64,000 bases of DNA from Paracoccaceae bacterium (lineage in GTDB: Bacteria; Pseudomonadota; Alphaproteobacteria; Rhodobacterales; Rhodobacteraceae). Location: NCBI GenBank assembly GCA_027486345.1, contig JAIXPH010000050.1, positions 122,423 to 186,422 on the forward strand. The letters run 5' to 3'. Positions 48,393 to 57,115 of this stretch are shown here, piece after piece; position 1 is the stretch's first letter; each line of letters opens with the position of its first letter. The notes under the pieces are model-generated. The model was not told the DNA's origin and ran no database searches. It was given only the letters and a program-made list of their open reading frames with translations. The position numbers and the translations under genes were made by a program.

Positions 48393-49211
48393 TTGGATCG
48401 CCGCCTGACCCCGTTCTCTGGCCGCGTGGCGCTGGACAGCCTGCGCGGCCGGCTGGAGGCCCCTGCCTTCACGTTCGGTGAATGCGCCGCCGTGGCGCTG
48501 CCTTTGGCAGACCTCCTGTCGCGCCCCGATGGCGCGCGGGATCGGCAAGTGACGCTGGGGGCGGCCCTTACCGTGGTGGACCGGCAGGACGGCTGGGCTT
48601 TCGTCCAGATGGCGCGCGATGGCTATTGCGGCTGGCTGCCCGAGGGTGCCATCAGCCCTGCCATCACCGCCACGCATTGGGTCGCGTCCCCCGCCAGCCA
48701 TGCCTATGGCGCACCCAAGGTGCAGGCCCCGGACCTCTTTTCGCTCCCGATGGGCGCGCGCCTCACCGTCACCGCCACCCACGGCACCTTTGCCGCCACG
48801 CAGGCAGGCTTTGTGCCCTTGCCGCATCTGCGCCCGATCGACCAGTGGTTCAACGACCCGGCAGAGGTGGCGCTGATGTTCCTCGGCGCGCCGTATCTCT
48901 GGGGCGGCAATTCCCATGCGGGTCTGGATTGCTCGGGCCTCGTGCAGATCGCCTTCCATGCCTGCGGGCGCGATTGTCCGGGCGACAGCGACTTGCAACA
49001 GGCCGTTGGCCAACCGCTGCCCGAAAACGCCCCCCTGCGCCGAAACGACCTGATCTTCTGGAAGGGCCATGTCGCCCTGATGCTGGATGATGCACGTTTG
49101 ATCCACGCCAACGGCCACAGCATGTCCGTCGCCATCGAGGCCCTGGACGCCGCGAAGAACCGCATCGCGGCCCAGGGCGGCGGCCCGGTCACCGCCCGCC
49201 GTCGCCCCTGA
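48393..49211 (+). CDS. NlpC/P60 family cell-wall hydrolase
   Basis: 272 aa. N-terminal SH3-like part (GAALTVVDRQDGWAFVQMARDGYCGWLPEG), then the NlpC/P60 domain with the nucleophile cysteine in GLDCSGLVQ, histidine in GHVALML and a third polar residue in LIHANGHS. No signal peptide is visible, so it may act on imported muropeptides, as for dipeptidyl-peptidase VI types, together with the upstream aminopeptidase. TTG start directly after the aminopeptidase stop. Confidence 0.88.
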   Translation: MDRRLTPFSGRVALDSLRGRLEAPAFTFGECAAVALPLADLLSRPDGARDRQVTLGAALTVVDRQDGWAFVQMARDGYCGWLPEGAISPAITATHWVASPASHAYGAPKVQAPDLFSLPMGARLTVTATHGTFAATQAGFVPLPHLRPIDQWFNDPAEVALMFLGAPYLWGGNSHAGLDCSGLVQIAFHACGRDCPGDSDLQQAVGQPLPENAPLRRNDLIFWKGHVALMLDDARLIHANGHSMSVAIEALDAAKNRIAAQGGGPVTARRRP

Positions 49212-49213
49212 CC

Positions 49214-49280
49214 CCTTCCCCGTTGTGGAAATATCCTCGGGGGGAACGGCGCTTGCGCCGTGGGGGGCAGACGGCCCCCC
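49214..49280 (+). repeat. AAATATCC 3'-end element, copy 3 (after NlpC gene)
   Basis: Starts 2 nt after the stop. Box CGTTGTGGAAATATCC (49221-49236), G-run, hairpin ACGGCGC/GCGCCGT, then GGGGGGC/GCCCCCC. Same architecture as the other four copies. The remaining 76 bp to the DUF2794 stop hold nothing recognisable. Confidence 0.7.
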
Positions 49281-49356
49281 TCTGCCCTGACAGCGGCCTT
49301 GGCCGATGGCAGGGCGCATCGCGGATGCGCGGGCCATGCCCGCGCATGCCATCAGA

Positions 49357-49716
49357 TCACTCGACGGGACGAATCAGCTTGCGCTCCAGAACTTTCAGCA
49401 CGGCGGCCAGTTCATGCCCGCGCCGCAGAACTTGCCCGTCGGCCCCGACGACCGCATACATCCCCTGTTTGGTCCGCAGCTTGGGCCGTTTCTCGATCCG
49501 GTAGAGCGGGAATTCCGCCGTGCGACGAAAGACCGAAAACACCGCCACCTCGCGCAGGGCGGAAATCGCGTAGTCCCGCCACTCACCCATGGCGACCATC
49601 CGGCCATAAAGCGCAAGGATGGCCTGCAATTCGCGCCGGTCAAAGCTGACCTGTTCGGGCAGAGGATCGCCGAGGGTCAGGCCGATGGGGGTGATGGGCG
49701 GCGGTTGCAGGGTCAT
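49357..49716 (-). CDS. DUF2794 domain protein
   Basis: 119 aa, small and soluble. VSFDRRELQAILALYGRMVA, EWRDYAISALREVAVFSVFRR and LYRIEKRPKLRTKQGMYAVV match what I recall of DUF2794, an alphaproteobacterial family without known function. It stands alone; the 248 bp upstream contain one hairpin (49930-49957) and no gene that I can support. Confidence 0.82.
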   Translation of the reverse strand: MTLQPPPITPIGLTLGDPLPEQVSFDRRELQAILALYGRMVAMGEWRDYAISALREVAVFSVFRRTAEFPLYRIEKRPKLRTKQGMYAVVGADGQVLRRGHELAAVLKVLERKLIRPVE

Positions 49717-49929
49717 TGGCAGAGTCTAGGACAGGGTCGCGCGGCAAATCAAGCCAAAGCCGCGCGGCGGTGCATTGTGGAAACCTTGCGGCGCGTGCCC
49801 GCAAAACTCCTTGTCCTCACCGCAATTCGGCCCCGTTGCGTGGGCAAACAGATCGCATGTCACGTGGCGCGGTGGCGGGGATCTTCGCCCCCAACCTAGC
49901 CCCGCTGCCGCGTTACGGGACATGACCGG

Positions 49930-49957
49930 GGGCTGCGCTGCAAGGCGCAGCCCTTTT
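49930..49957 (+). terminator. Hairpin downstream of the asparaginase gene
   Basis: Stem GGGCTGCGC/GCGCAGCCC (49930-49938 with 49945-49953), loop TGCAAG, followed on the plus strand by TTTT. The neighbouring genes run on the minus strand, where the T-run precedes rather than follows the stem, so its use as their terminator is uncertain. Confidence 0.5.
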
Positions 49958-49964
49958 GCGCAGC

Positions 49965-50960
49965 TCAGCCGGGAAAGCCCGCGGCGCAGCGGATGTCGCC
50001 CGTTTCGAAGCCGCGCCAGTTCTTCTGCACCGGATGCAGCCGCTTGACCGCCGCCGGATGGGCGGGGTCCAGTACGCCCAGACGCACCAGAAGGGCGGCG
50101 ATGGCCGCCTCTGACGCGCGGCTGGCGCCATCGGTGATCTTCAGCGCAATCCCCATCCGCCGTTCCGGGATGATGGCGATGAACACGCCTTCCGCCCCGG
50201 TCTTGATCGCCACCCGTCCGCCCATGGCGCGCATGAGTTCGGTGCAGGCCCGGCCCTCGCCCGCCACCATCTCAGGGTAGGTCGCCATCGCATGGGCCAG
50301 CCGCCGCATCGCTGTGTCCCGCGCGCTGCTGCCCGACGCCGCCGCGAACCGCGCCATGGCGCGCGCCAGACCATGGACCGAGGTCGCGAAGTTCGGGGCC
50401 GAACAGCCATCGATGCCCCAACCGGAAATCGCCTCGCCCGTCACCTCCTCAAAGGCCGCGCGGGCGGCGCGCTGCACGGGGTGGTCAATCTCGACATAGT
50501 CGGCCCCGCCGCCGAGATGGCGGTTCAGCGTGACAAAGCCCGCATGTTTGCCCGAACAGTTGTTGTGCAACTGGCAGGGGCGTTCCTTCCCAAGGATCAG
50601 GCGGTCACGCTCGGCCCGGTCATAGGGTTCGTGCGAGCCGCAGCGCAAATCCGCCTCAGTCGCGCCAAGACCTGCCAGCCAGTCGCGCACCGCGCCCACA
50701 TGCAGCGCCGCACCCTCGTGGCTGGCGCAGGACAAGGCCAGTTGCCGGTCGGTCAGCCCCGCCGCATCGGCGGCCCCGCTTTCGACCAAAGGCAGCGCTT
50801 GCAGCATCTTGCACGAGGAGCGCGGAAAGATCACAGCCGCCGGATCGCCCCAGCTTTCCACGATGCCACCGGTGTCATCACAGATCACGGCATGGCCCAG
50901 ATGCGTGCTTTCCAAAAGCCCCCCGCGCCACAATTCGGCCATCGGCACTGGCTGTCCCAT
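49965..50960 (-). CDS. L-asparaginase, Asparaginase II (Rhizobium) family
   Basis: 331 aa. It belongs to the family of the thermolabile Rhizobium etli-type asparaginase rather than the E. coli AnsA/AnsB fold: MAELWRGGLLESTHLGHAV, the serine-lysine block PRSSCKMLQALPLVESGA, SCASHEG, and NNCSGKHAG, with the paired serines and lysines used for catalysis and zinc in that family. The ATG at 50960 is preceded by GGGAGA; the upstream extension is not conserved. Confidence 0.88.
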   Translation of the reverse strand: MGQPVPMAELWRGGLLESTHLGHAVICDDTGGIVESWGDPAAVIFPRSSCKMLQALPLVESGAADAAGLTDRQLALSCASHEGAALHVGAVRDWLAGLGATEADLRCGSHEPYDRAERDRLILGKERPCQLHNNCSGKHAGFVTLNRHLGGGADYVEIDHPVQRAARAAFEEVTGEAISGWGIDGCSAPNFATSVHGLARAMARFAAASGSSARDTAMRRLAHAMATYPEMVAGEGRACTELMRAMGGRVAIKTGAEGVFIAIIPERRMGIALKITDGASRASEAAIAALLVRLGVLDPAHPAAVKRLHPVQKNWRGFETGDIRCAAGFPG

Positions 50961-51158
50961 CGTTCTCTCCCTCACAGTTGCGCGATTTTCCGCGCGAATG
51001 GGCCCATGGGGGTCTTTCACCGTCAGGGCTTTCTGCGTAAGAACGGTAGAGAGTTGAACAAGATCGCGCCAGCCTTTGCGCCCATGTCAGGGACGATGGC
51101 AGAACCCGACAGCCGGGCGGGCAGCGGTCATGAGGCGCGACAGTCTGGAGGCTATCCC

Positions 51159-51683
51159 ATGAAGTCCATGTTCGGGCGTGTTCTGCTGGCCGGGGCTTTT
51201 GCCGCCGCCGCAGGTTCCGCGATGGCACAGGAATCCACCAATGTGGTGGATGTGAAATCCGATTGGAGTGTGTTCACCGACGAAAACCCCAAGGAATGCT
51301 GGGGTGTGACCGCGCCGAAATCCACCGCCGCCACGCGCGATGGCACGGAAGTGACGGTGCGTCGCGGTGAAATCCAGCTTTTTGTCACCTTCCGTCCCGG
51401 TGCCGGTGCGGCGGGTGAGGTCAGCTATACCGGCGGCTACCCCTTTGCAGAGAAATCCACCGTGACCGTGGCCATCGATGGCACGGTCTATGAGCTGTTC
51501 ACCGATGGCGAATGGGCCTGGCCTGCGACACCCGATGCCGATGCCCAACTGCTCGCCGCGATGAAAAAGGGCGCAGAGGCTGTGGTGACTGCCCGCTCGG
51601 GCCGTGGCACCCAGACCGCCGACACCTTCAGCCTGCGCGGATTCACCGCCGCCATGGCTGAGGCGGAAAAGCGCTGCCAGTAA
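51159..51683 (+). CDS. Invasion-associated locus B (IalB) family exported protein
   Basis: 174 aa with signal peptide MKSMFGRVLLAGAFAAAAGSAMA. The mature part is a small beta domain typical of IalB: DWSVFTDENPKECWGVTAPKS, SYTGGYPFAEKSTVTVAIDG and a C-terminal SLRGFTAAMAEAEKRC. Two cysteines are well placed for a disulfide. The family is widespread in free-living alphaproteobacteria, so the name does not imply pathogenicity. GGAGG precedes the ATG at 51159. Confidence 0.85.
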   Translation: MKSMFGRVLLAGAFAAAAGSAMAQESTNVVDVKSDWSVFTDENPKECWGVTAPKSTAATRDGTEVTVRRGEIQLFVTFRPGAGAAGEVSYTGGYPFAEKSTVTVAIDGTVYELFTDGEWAWPATPDADAQLLAAMKKGAEAVVTARSGRGTQTADTFSLRGFTAAMAEAEKRCQ

Positions 51684-51707
51684 GCGCAAGCCGCCAGCAA
51701 GACCTTG

Positions 51708-51738
51708 GGCCGCCCCAGCCGGGCGGCCTTTTGCTTTT
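51708..51738 (+). terminator. Intrinsic terminator after the IalB gene
   Basis: Stem GGCCGCCC/GGGCGGCC (51708-51715 with 51721-51728), loop CAGCC, followed by TTTTGCTTTT. Confidence 0.85.
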
Positions 51739-51765
51739 CTGCCTGTTTCGTTTCTGCCTGTTTCG
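51736..51765 (+). repeat. Two tandem 15-bp repeats
   Basis: TTTCTGCCTGTTTCG occurs twice, head to tail, right after the IalB terminator and 53 nt before the rlmN start. Pyrimidine-rich; it may lie in the rlmN promoter or leader. Confidence 0.8.
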
Positions 51766-51818
51766 TTTTCTGGCCGAATCCCTTATATCAAACGCTTCAT
51801 CGCTTCAGGACACCGCCC

Positions 51819-52997
51819 ATGACCCTTTCCGCGCCGATCACGCAGGATGTGCTGACCCTTCCGCGCAAATTGCCCGAAGGCGGCAAGACCAATCTTGTCG
51901 GCCTGACCCGCGACCAGCTTCGCGCGGCGCTGATCGCGGCGGGCACACCCGAAAAGCAGGTCAAGATGCGGCTGGGACAGGTCTGGCAATGGGTCTACCA
52001 TTTCGGCATCCGCGACTTCGCGCAGATGACCAACCTGTCCAAGGACTACCGTGCCCTGCTGGCCGAGCATTTCGTGGTCGAGGTGCCAGAGGTGGTCAGC
52101 CGCCAGATCTCGGCCGATGGGACGCGGAAATATCTGGTCCGCATCGCGGGCGGGCATGAGGTTGAGACGGTCTATATCCCCGAAGAAACCCGCGGGACGC
52201 TGTGCATCTCGTCTCAGGTCGGCTGCACGCTGACCTGTTCCTTCTGCCACACCGGCACGCAAAAACTGGTCCGCAACCTGACGGCGGGCGAGATTGTCGG
52301 GCAGGTGATGCTCGCCCGCGACGATCTGGGCGAATGGCCAGTGGCCGGTGCGCCCAAGGACGAGACGCGGATGGTGTCCAACGTCGTGCTGATGGGCATG
52401 GGCGAGCCGCTGTATAACTTCGAAAACGTCCGCGACGCGATGCAGGTGGTGATGGATGGCGAAGGCATTTCGCTGTCGCGCCGCCGCATCACGCTGTCCA
52501 CCTCTGGGATCGTTCCGGAAATCGCCCGCGCGGCAGAAGAGATCGGCTGCCTGCTGGCCGTCAGTTTCCATGCGACGACCGATGAGGTGCGGGACCGTCT
52601 GGTGCCGGTGAACAAGAAGTGGAACATCAAGACCCTGCTGGACACGCTGCGCGATTACCCGCGCCTGTCCAATTCGGAGCGCATCACCTTTGAATATGTG
52701 ATGCTGAAGGATGTGAATGACAGCGATGCCGACGCCCGCCGTCTGGTCAAGCTGATCGCGGGGATTCCGGCCAAGATCAACCTGATCCCCTTCAACGAAT
52801 GGCCCGGCGCGCCTTACCAGCGCTCGGACTGGGAGCGGATCGAGGCCTTTGCCGACATCGTCTACAAGGCGGGATACGCCAGCCCCATCCGCACCCCGCG
52901 TGGCGAGGATATCATGGCCGCCTGCGGACAGTTGAAATCCGCCACGGAACGCGCGCGGAAGTCGTCCAAGGAGATTGCGGCGGAAGCGGGGCTGTAA
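51819..52997 (+). CDS. rlmN: 23S rRNA (adenine2503-C2)/tRNA methyltransferase RlmN
   Basis: A radical-SAM methylase of 392 aa. The iron-sulfur cluster is bound by C136, C140 and C143 in [19 protein letters not shown] binds SAM; the C-terminal cysteine in MAACGQL is the resolving residue. The ATG at 51819 matches the family start, and the earlier open frame runs back into the terminator. Convergent with yaiI, with a 57-nt gap. Confidence 0.95.
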   Translation: MTLSAPITQDVLTLPRKLPEGGKTNLVGLTRDQLRAALIAAGTPEKQVKMRLGQVWQWVYHFGIRDFAQMTNLSKDYRALLAEHFVVEVPEVVSRQISADGTRKYLVRIAGGHEVETVYIPEETRGTLCISSQVGCTLTCSFCHTGTQKLVRNLTAGEIVGQVMLARDDLGEWPVAGAPKDETRMVSNVVLMGMGEPLYNFENVRDAMQVVMDGEGISLSRRRITLSTSGIVPEIARAAEEIGCLLAVSFHATTDEVRDRLVPVNKKWNIKTLLDTLRDYPRLSNSERITFEYVMLKDVNDSDADARRLVKLIAGIPAKINLIPFNEWPGAPYQRSDWERIEAFADIVYKAGYASPIRTPRGEDIMAACGQLKSATERARKSSKEIAAEAGL

Positions 52998-53054
52998 ACG
53001 CCGCGCGACCCTGTCCGCGCCGCGCAGGTGGGGTCGATCAGATCGGGTCGCGCA

Positions 53055-53519
53055 TCACAGCCGCAACGACGCGCGAACCACCCGGTCCAGCACATCCAGA
53101 AACCGCGACCGATCCGCCTTGGAAAACGGCCGGCCCCCGCCCTGACGGAAGGGATCGGCGGCGCGCAGGTCCTGCATCAGGTCACGTGTCGCAAGCGCCA
53201 TCCCGATGTTGGTGCCGGTCAACTGCTCGCCATTGTGCTTGACCACCACGGCGCCCTTGGCCACCACCTTGGCCGCCAAGGGAATGTCGCCTGTGACGAC
53301 CACGTCCCCCGGCTCTGCCGCCTCGGCGATCCATTTGTCGGCTTCATCCGGACCGGACCCGACGAAGACGCTTTCCACCAGCGGATTGCGCGAGGGGCGG
53401 ATACCGCCGTTCGAGACAAGGATCATCCGCAGGCCGTGGCGGGTTGCCACGCGCTCGGCCTCTTCCTTGACGGGGCAGGCATCGGCGTCGATCAGGATCT
53501 TCGGTGCGGGATCAGGCAT
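53055..53519 (-). CDS. YaiI/YqxD family protein (UPF0178)
   Basis: 154 aa, PIN-like fold family: [18 protein letters not shown] at the N-terminus, [25 protein letters not shown], split by a variable loop, and [15 protein letters not shown] near the end. No proven function; the acidic residues (DADACP, TGDIPLA) resemble nuclease metal sites. Its start overlaps the end of fghA by 8 nt, so it is probably co-translated. Confidence 0.88.
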   Translation of the reverse strand: MPDPAPKILIDADACPVKEEAERVATRHGLRMILVSNGGIRPSRNPLVESVFVGSGPDEADKWIAEAAEPGDVVVTGDIPLAAKVVAKGAVVVKHNGEQLTGTNIGMALATRDLMQDLRAADPFRQGGGRPFSKADRSRFLDVLDRVVRASLRL

Positions 53520-54342
53520 GCAAAGCGGCGGCGTGGAAGGCGATGTGTTCTTCCATGAAGGTCGAGACGAAGAAATAGCTGTGGTCATAGCCCTTTTGCA
53601 TGCGGAATGCCCCGCCCTGACGGCGCGCCGCCATCGCTTCGGCCATGGCTTCGGGCTTCAGCAGGTCAAGGAACTGATCCGCCGTGCCTTGGTCGATCAG
53701 CATCGGCCCGTCAAAGCCGCGCTTGCGCATCAGAAGGGTGGAATCATACTGCGCCCAACCGGCCTCGTCCTTGCCCAGATAGGCGCTGAACTGCTTGCGC
53801 CCCCAGTCGCTGGCGGTGGGATGGCAGATCGGCGCGAAGGCGGAGACAGAGCGGAACCGCCCCGGGAAGCTCATGGCGATGGTCAGGGCACCATGGCCGC
53901 CCATCGAATGGCCCGTGATGGCCTGCGCCACCTCGGCCAGCGGAAAGGCGGAAAACAGGATGTCGGGCAGTTCATCGGTGACGTAATCCCACATCTGGAA
54001 ATGTGGCTTCCACGGGTCTCGCGTGGCATTAACGTAGAACCCCGCCCCTTGACCAACGTCAAAGGCATCGTCATTGGCCACCCCGTCCCCGCGCGGCGAG
54101 GTATCCGGGAACACCAGCGCGATGCCCGCCTCGGCCGCCCAGCGCTGGGCACCGGCCTTGACCATGGCATTCTCATGCGTGCAGGTCAGGCCGGACAGAT
54201 ACCACAGCACCGGCACCGGGCCGTCTTCGGCCTGTTCGGGCAGGAACAGGCCAAAGGTCATGTCACAGCCGCAGGCCTCGGACGGGTGGGTGTAGACCCC
54301 CTGCACGCCGCCAAAGGCCCGGTTTTCCGAAACTGTCTTCAT
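53512..54342 (-). CDS. fghA: S-formylglutathione hydrolase
   Basis: The second step of glutathione-dependent formaldehyde detoxification. 276-aa alpha/beta hydrolase of the esterase D type: [14 protein letters not shown] (here [14 protein letters not shown]), nucleophile serine in [10 protein letters not shown], aspartate in DQGTADQF and histidine in YDHSYFF. The ATG overlaps the AEC carrier stop (ATGA). The usual partners, the adhC-type dehydrogenase and a glutathione-formaldehyde enzyme, are not in the window. Confidence 0.93.
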   Translation of the reverse strand: MKTVSENRAFGGVQGVYTHPSEACGCDMTFGLFLPEQAEDGPVPVLWYLSGLTCTHENAMVKAGAQRWAAEAGIALVFPDTSPRGDGVANDDAFDVGQGAGFYVNATRDPWKPHFQMWDYVTDELPDILFSAFPLAEVAQAITGHSMGGHGALTIAMSFPGRFRSVSAFAPICHPTASDWGRKQFSAYLGKDEAGWAQYDSTLLMRKRGFDGPMLIDQGTADQFLDLLKPEAMAEAMAARRQGGAFRMQKGYDHSYFFVSTFMEEHIAFHAAALHA

Positions 54343-55268
54343 GTCATCTCCAGTAAGGCGATCACCGCCGTCACCGTCAGCACGGAAAGGGCGGTGGAGA
54401 TTAGGATGGCGGTTGAGATCCGTTGTGGCGCAACCCCGTAATGCTGGGCAAGGATGAACACGTTTCCCGCCACGGGCAAGGCTGCGGCGGCGATCATCAC
54501 CTCTGCCCCGCCTCGTGGCACGGGAAAGATCACCAGCGCGCACAGGGCGACGGCGGCGGGATGCAGGATCAGCTTGGCCACACCCAGCCACGCGGCGATC
54601 AGGGGGCGGTCCGGCCTGCGCCCGGCAAGGGACGCCCCGATGGCAAACAGCGCGCAAGGTGTCGCGGCGGCCCCCAGCAGGGTCATGAAGTCCTGCACCG
54701 GCGGCCACAGGCTGCGCCCGGTCGCACCCCACGCCAGACCGAGCACGGTCGAAACGATCATCGGGTTCTTCACCAGCCCCACCGCCAGCACGCGCAGCGT
54801 ATCCGCCCCCACCCGGCCCGACCGGAACAGGGTGATGAGCAGCGTCAGGAGAGACGAGAAAACCACCAGATCCACGGCCAGCACCAGAAGCACCGGCCCC
54901 ACCGCCTGTGGTCCCAGCAACAGGACCAGCATCGGGATGCCGAGAAAGCCCACATTGCCGATCACGCCGGCATGCGCCTCGAACAGGGCTGCCTCACGCG
55001 TCTCGCCGCGCAGGACCGCGACCGCCAGCACCATCGCCCACACGATGCCGGTGCCCAAAAGATAGGCGAGGACGAAGGGCAGGTTGAAGATTTCCGTCAG
55101 GGACAGGTTGGCCGCAAAGCCGAAAAGCATGGCCGAAAGGGCGAAGTAGAACACGAACCGGGTCAGTTGCCCGGTCGCCTCGGGCGTGAGGAAACGCGCG
55201 CGCCCGGCCAGAAAGCCGGTGGCGATGACGGCAAAGAAGGGCAGGGTCTTGAGCAGGATCGCCAGCAT
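54339..55268 (-). CDS. AEC family transporter (auxin-efflux-carrier-like permease)
   Basis: 309 aa, about ten membrane segments: LLKTLPFFAVIATGFLAGR at the start, GNVGFLGIPMLVLLLGPQA, and a C-terminal half ending ISTALSVLTVTAVIALL. The substrate is unknown; relatives carry malonate, malate or amino acids. First gene of the overlapping AEC-fghA-yaiI run. Confidence 0.88.
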   Translation of the reverse strand: MLAILLKTLPFFAVIATGFLAGRARFLTPEATGQLTRFVFYFALSAMLFGFAANLSLTEIFNLPFVLAYLLGTGIVWAMVLAVAVLRGETREAALFEAHAGVIGNVGFLGIPMLVLLLGPQAVGPVLLVLAVDLVVFSSLLTLLITLFRSGRVGADTLRVLAVGLVKNPMIVSTVLGLAWGATGRSLWPPVQDFMTLLGAAATPCALFAIGASLAGRRPDRPLIAAWLGVAKLILHPAAVALCALVIFPVPRGGAEVMIAAAALPVAGNVFILAQHYGVAPQRISTAILISTALSVLTVTAVIALLEMT

Positions 55269-55340
55269 GGACCGGGTGTCTCATGCGGGAGGCGAAAGGG
55301 CAAGGTGGCTGGGTCCAGTCCCCCGGACCCGGCCAAAGCC

Positions 55341-55388
55341 GGGGGGCCAGCCCCCCGAACCCCCCGGGATATTTCAGCAACGGGGAAG
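55341..55388 (-). repeat. AAATATCC 3'-end element, copy 4 (after nitroreductase gene)
   Basis: On the minus strand the box CGTTGCTGAAATATCC occupies 55382-55367, followed by a G-run and the hairpin GGGGGGCTGGCCCCCC (55356-55341), with a further GC hairpin in 55310-55340. It begins about 15 nt after the nitroreductase stop. This copy lacks the first hairpin seen in copies 1-3. Confidence 0.65.
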
Positions 55389-55402
55389 CGGGGAGGGGGA
55401 GG

Positions 55403-56095
55403 TCAGGTGAAGATGCTGGCGATACGGTCGAAGGCTTTCTTGCGCTTTGCGACGGCGGGGACGGTGGCATCGTCGGCAGGGTGGCCGACGGGCAGGATCA
55501 TCACGGGCTTGTCCTGCGGCGGGCGGTGCAGCATCTCGTTCAGGAAAGCCATGGGGTTGGGGGTGTGTTCCAGACAGACCAGACCCGCGTGGTGGATGGC
55601 CGCGATCAGAAAGCCGGTGGCGATGCCGACGCTTTCGGGGACGTAGTAGTTCTTGTAGCGCGTGCCGTCATCGGTCAGCCCCCAGCGCTCGGCAAAGACC
55701 ACGATCAGCCACGGCGCGTCCGTCAGGTGCGGCTTGTCGGCCCCGGTTCCGATGGGTTCCAAGGCCGCCAGCCATTCATCCGGCGCGCCGCCGCTGTAGA
55801 AGGCGCGTTCTTCCTCTTCGGCGGCGGCGCGGATGCGTGCCTTCATCGCGGGGTTGGCGATGGCCGCAAAATGCCATGGCTGATGGTTCGCCCCCGAGGG
55901 CGCCGTGGCCGCCGCCGCGATGATGGCGCGGATCACCGCTTCAGGCACCGGGCGGTCAGAGAATTGCCGCACCGAATGGCGCTGGCGCATATGGGCAAGG
56001 AAGGCTTCGGCATCGGCCTGTGACTGGGCATCGGACTTGCTGATCCGGTCCGGCAGCGGCAACGGCTGATACGTGACTTCGCCCTTGCGGTACAT
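55403..56095 (-). CDS. Nitroreductase family flavoprotein
   Basis: 230 aa, FMN-dependent NAD(P)H oxidoreductase fold: RQRHSVRQFSDRPVP (FMN phosphate contacts), AAAATAPSGANHQPWHFA and the C-terminal LPVGHPADDATVP. The N-terminal ~35 residues precede the core and are conserved in a proteobacterial subgroup. GGAGGG precedes the ATG by 5 nt. The divergent control region holds three TetR-like palindromes, so it is probably repressed by the TetR protein at 56492. Confidence 0.88.
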   Translation of the reverse strand: MYRKGEVTYQPLPLPDRISKSDAQSQADAEAFLAHMRQRHSVRQFSDRPVPEAVIRAIIAAAATAPSGANHQPWHFAAIANPAMKARIRAAAEEEERAFYSGGAPDEWLAALEPIGTGADKPHLTDAPWLIVVFAERWGLTDDGTRYKNYYVPESVGIATGFLIAAIHHAGLVCLEHTPNPMAFLNEMLHRPPQDKPVMILPVGHPADDATVPAVAKRKKAFDRIASIFT

Positions 56096-56166
56096 GGCGA
56101 CCCTCCCCCCGGTTTCGAACGCCAACAAAGCACCGCAAGGCCGATCGGGCAAGGTGGCGCAGAAAG

Positions 56167-56182
56167 TGAACCGAACGGTTCA
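56167..56182. promoter_or_regulatory. TetR-type operator 1
   Basis: TGAACCGAACGGTTCA: seven-base arms in perfect inversion around AA. Nearest to the nitroreductase start. Confidence 0.75.
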
Positions 56183-56198
56183 GACTCACTTGACGAAC

Positions 56199-56214
56199 TG
56201 AACTATTCGGTTTA
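56199..56214. promoter_or_regulatory. TetR-type operator 2
   Basis: TGAACTATTCGGTTTA, the inverted counterpart of operator 3 with one change at the last arm. A -35-like TTGACG (56190-56195) lies just upstream. Confidence 0.65.
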
Positions 56215-56221
56215 CTTAAAT

Positions 56222-56237
56222 TGAACCGAATAGTTCA
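56222..56237. promoter_or_regulatory. TetR-type operator 3
   Basis: TGAACCGAATAGTTCA, sharing TGAACCGAA and GTTCA with operator 1. With operator 2 it forms a long inverted repeat just ahead of the AAAGGAG of the small gene, so binding should block transcription rightwards. Confidence 0.75.
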
Positions 56238-56255
56238 GCTCAAAGGAGCGATCCC

Positions 56256-56432
56256 ATGACCCGCCTGCTGTCCGCCGTCCTGCTCTCCACGCTGCTTGCC
56301 GCGCCCGCCTTGGCCGACAGCATCAGTTTCGACCTGCCGAACCTGACCTTTCCGACCGGGGATGTGACCATTTCCACCGCCAATTGCGACACCACCGTCG
56401 CGCAACCGGTCTGCACGACCCCCGCAAAATGA
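56256..56432 (+). CDS. Small secreted protein, 58 aa
   Basis: ATG at 56256 with AAAGGAG 7 nt upstream. Signal peptide MTRLLSAVLLSTLLAAPALA, leaving a mature peptide of about 38 residues that starts DSISFDLPNLTFPTG and contains two cysteines (ANCD and PVCT). No recognised family. It is transcribed from the operator-rich region shared with the nitroreductase and lies directly before tetR, with ATGA at the junction with an alternative tetR start. Confidence 0.7.
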   Translation: MTRLLSAVLLSTLLAAPALADSISFDLPNLTFPTGDVTISTANCDTTVAQPVCTTPAK

Positions 56433-56491
56433 CCGTGGCTTGCCCCCCGCGCGCCGACTGGCCTATGCTGGTGGCGCAGAACGGGGGGCCC

Positions 56492-57112
56492 ATGACCGCA
56501 GTGCCGCAGGACATCCGAAAGGGGCGGAAATTCGATCAGGTGCTGGCAGGCGCGCGCGACATCTTTTTGCGCGACGGCTTTGACGGGGCGTCGGTCGATG
56601 ACATCGCCCGTGCGGCGGGGGTCAGCAAGGCGACGCTGTACAGTTACTTCCCCGACAAGCGGCTGCTGTTTCTAGAGGTGGCCAAGGCCGAATGCCGGCG
56701 TCAGGCCGATGAGGCCGAGGCGCTGATCGACGACAGCGCGCCCGTGGCGCAGGTCCTCGCCTTGGCGGCGGAACGCATCCTTGCCTTTGCCCAGTCCGAA
56801 TTCGGCCAGCGCATGTTCCGCATGTGCGTGGCCGAGGCGGAGCGGTTTCCGACCTTGGGCCATGAATTCTACCATTCCGGCCCGGTGATGATCCGCGACC
56901 GCATCGCGCGCTATCTGGCCAAGACGGTGGAGCGGGGTGACCTGCGGATCGATGACATCAACCTTGCCGCCGATCAGTTCACCCAGCTGTGCAAGGCCGA
57001 TCTGCATGACCGGCTGATCTTTGGCGTGGCCGATTGCTGCGCGCCGCGCGATGTGGCGCGGGTGATCGACGGAGCGGTGACGATGTTTCTGGCCCGCTAT
57101 GGCGCGCGTTAA
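56492..57112 (+). CDS. TetR family regulator
   Basis: 206 aa: DNA-binding HTH at about residues 12-58 (ARDIFLRDGFDGASVDDIAR and AAGVSKATLYSYFPDK) and a C-terminal ligand domain resembling the AefR group. The start at 56492 has GGGGGGCCC in front; ATG 56429, overlapping the small gene by ATGA, is possible but lacks a ribosome-binding site. Likely autoregulated through the three operators at 56167-56237 and controlling the divergent nitroreductase. Confidence 0.88.
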   Translation: MTAVPQDIRKGRKFDQVLAGARDIFLRDGFDGASVDDIARAAGVSKATLYSYFPDKRLLFLEVAKAECRRQADEAEALIDDSAPVAQVLALAAERILAFAQSEFGQRMFRMCVAEAERFPTLGHEFYHSGPVMIRDRIARYLAKTVERGDLRIDDINLAADQFTQLCKADLHDRLIFGVADCCAPRDVARVIDGAVTMFLARYGAR

Positions 57113-57115
57113 GAC

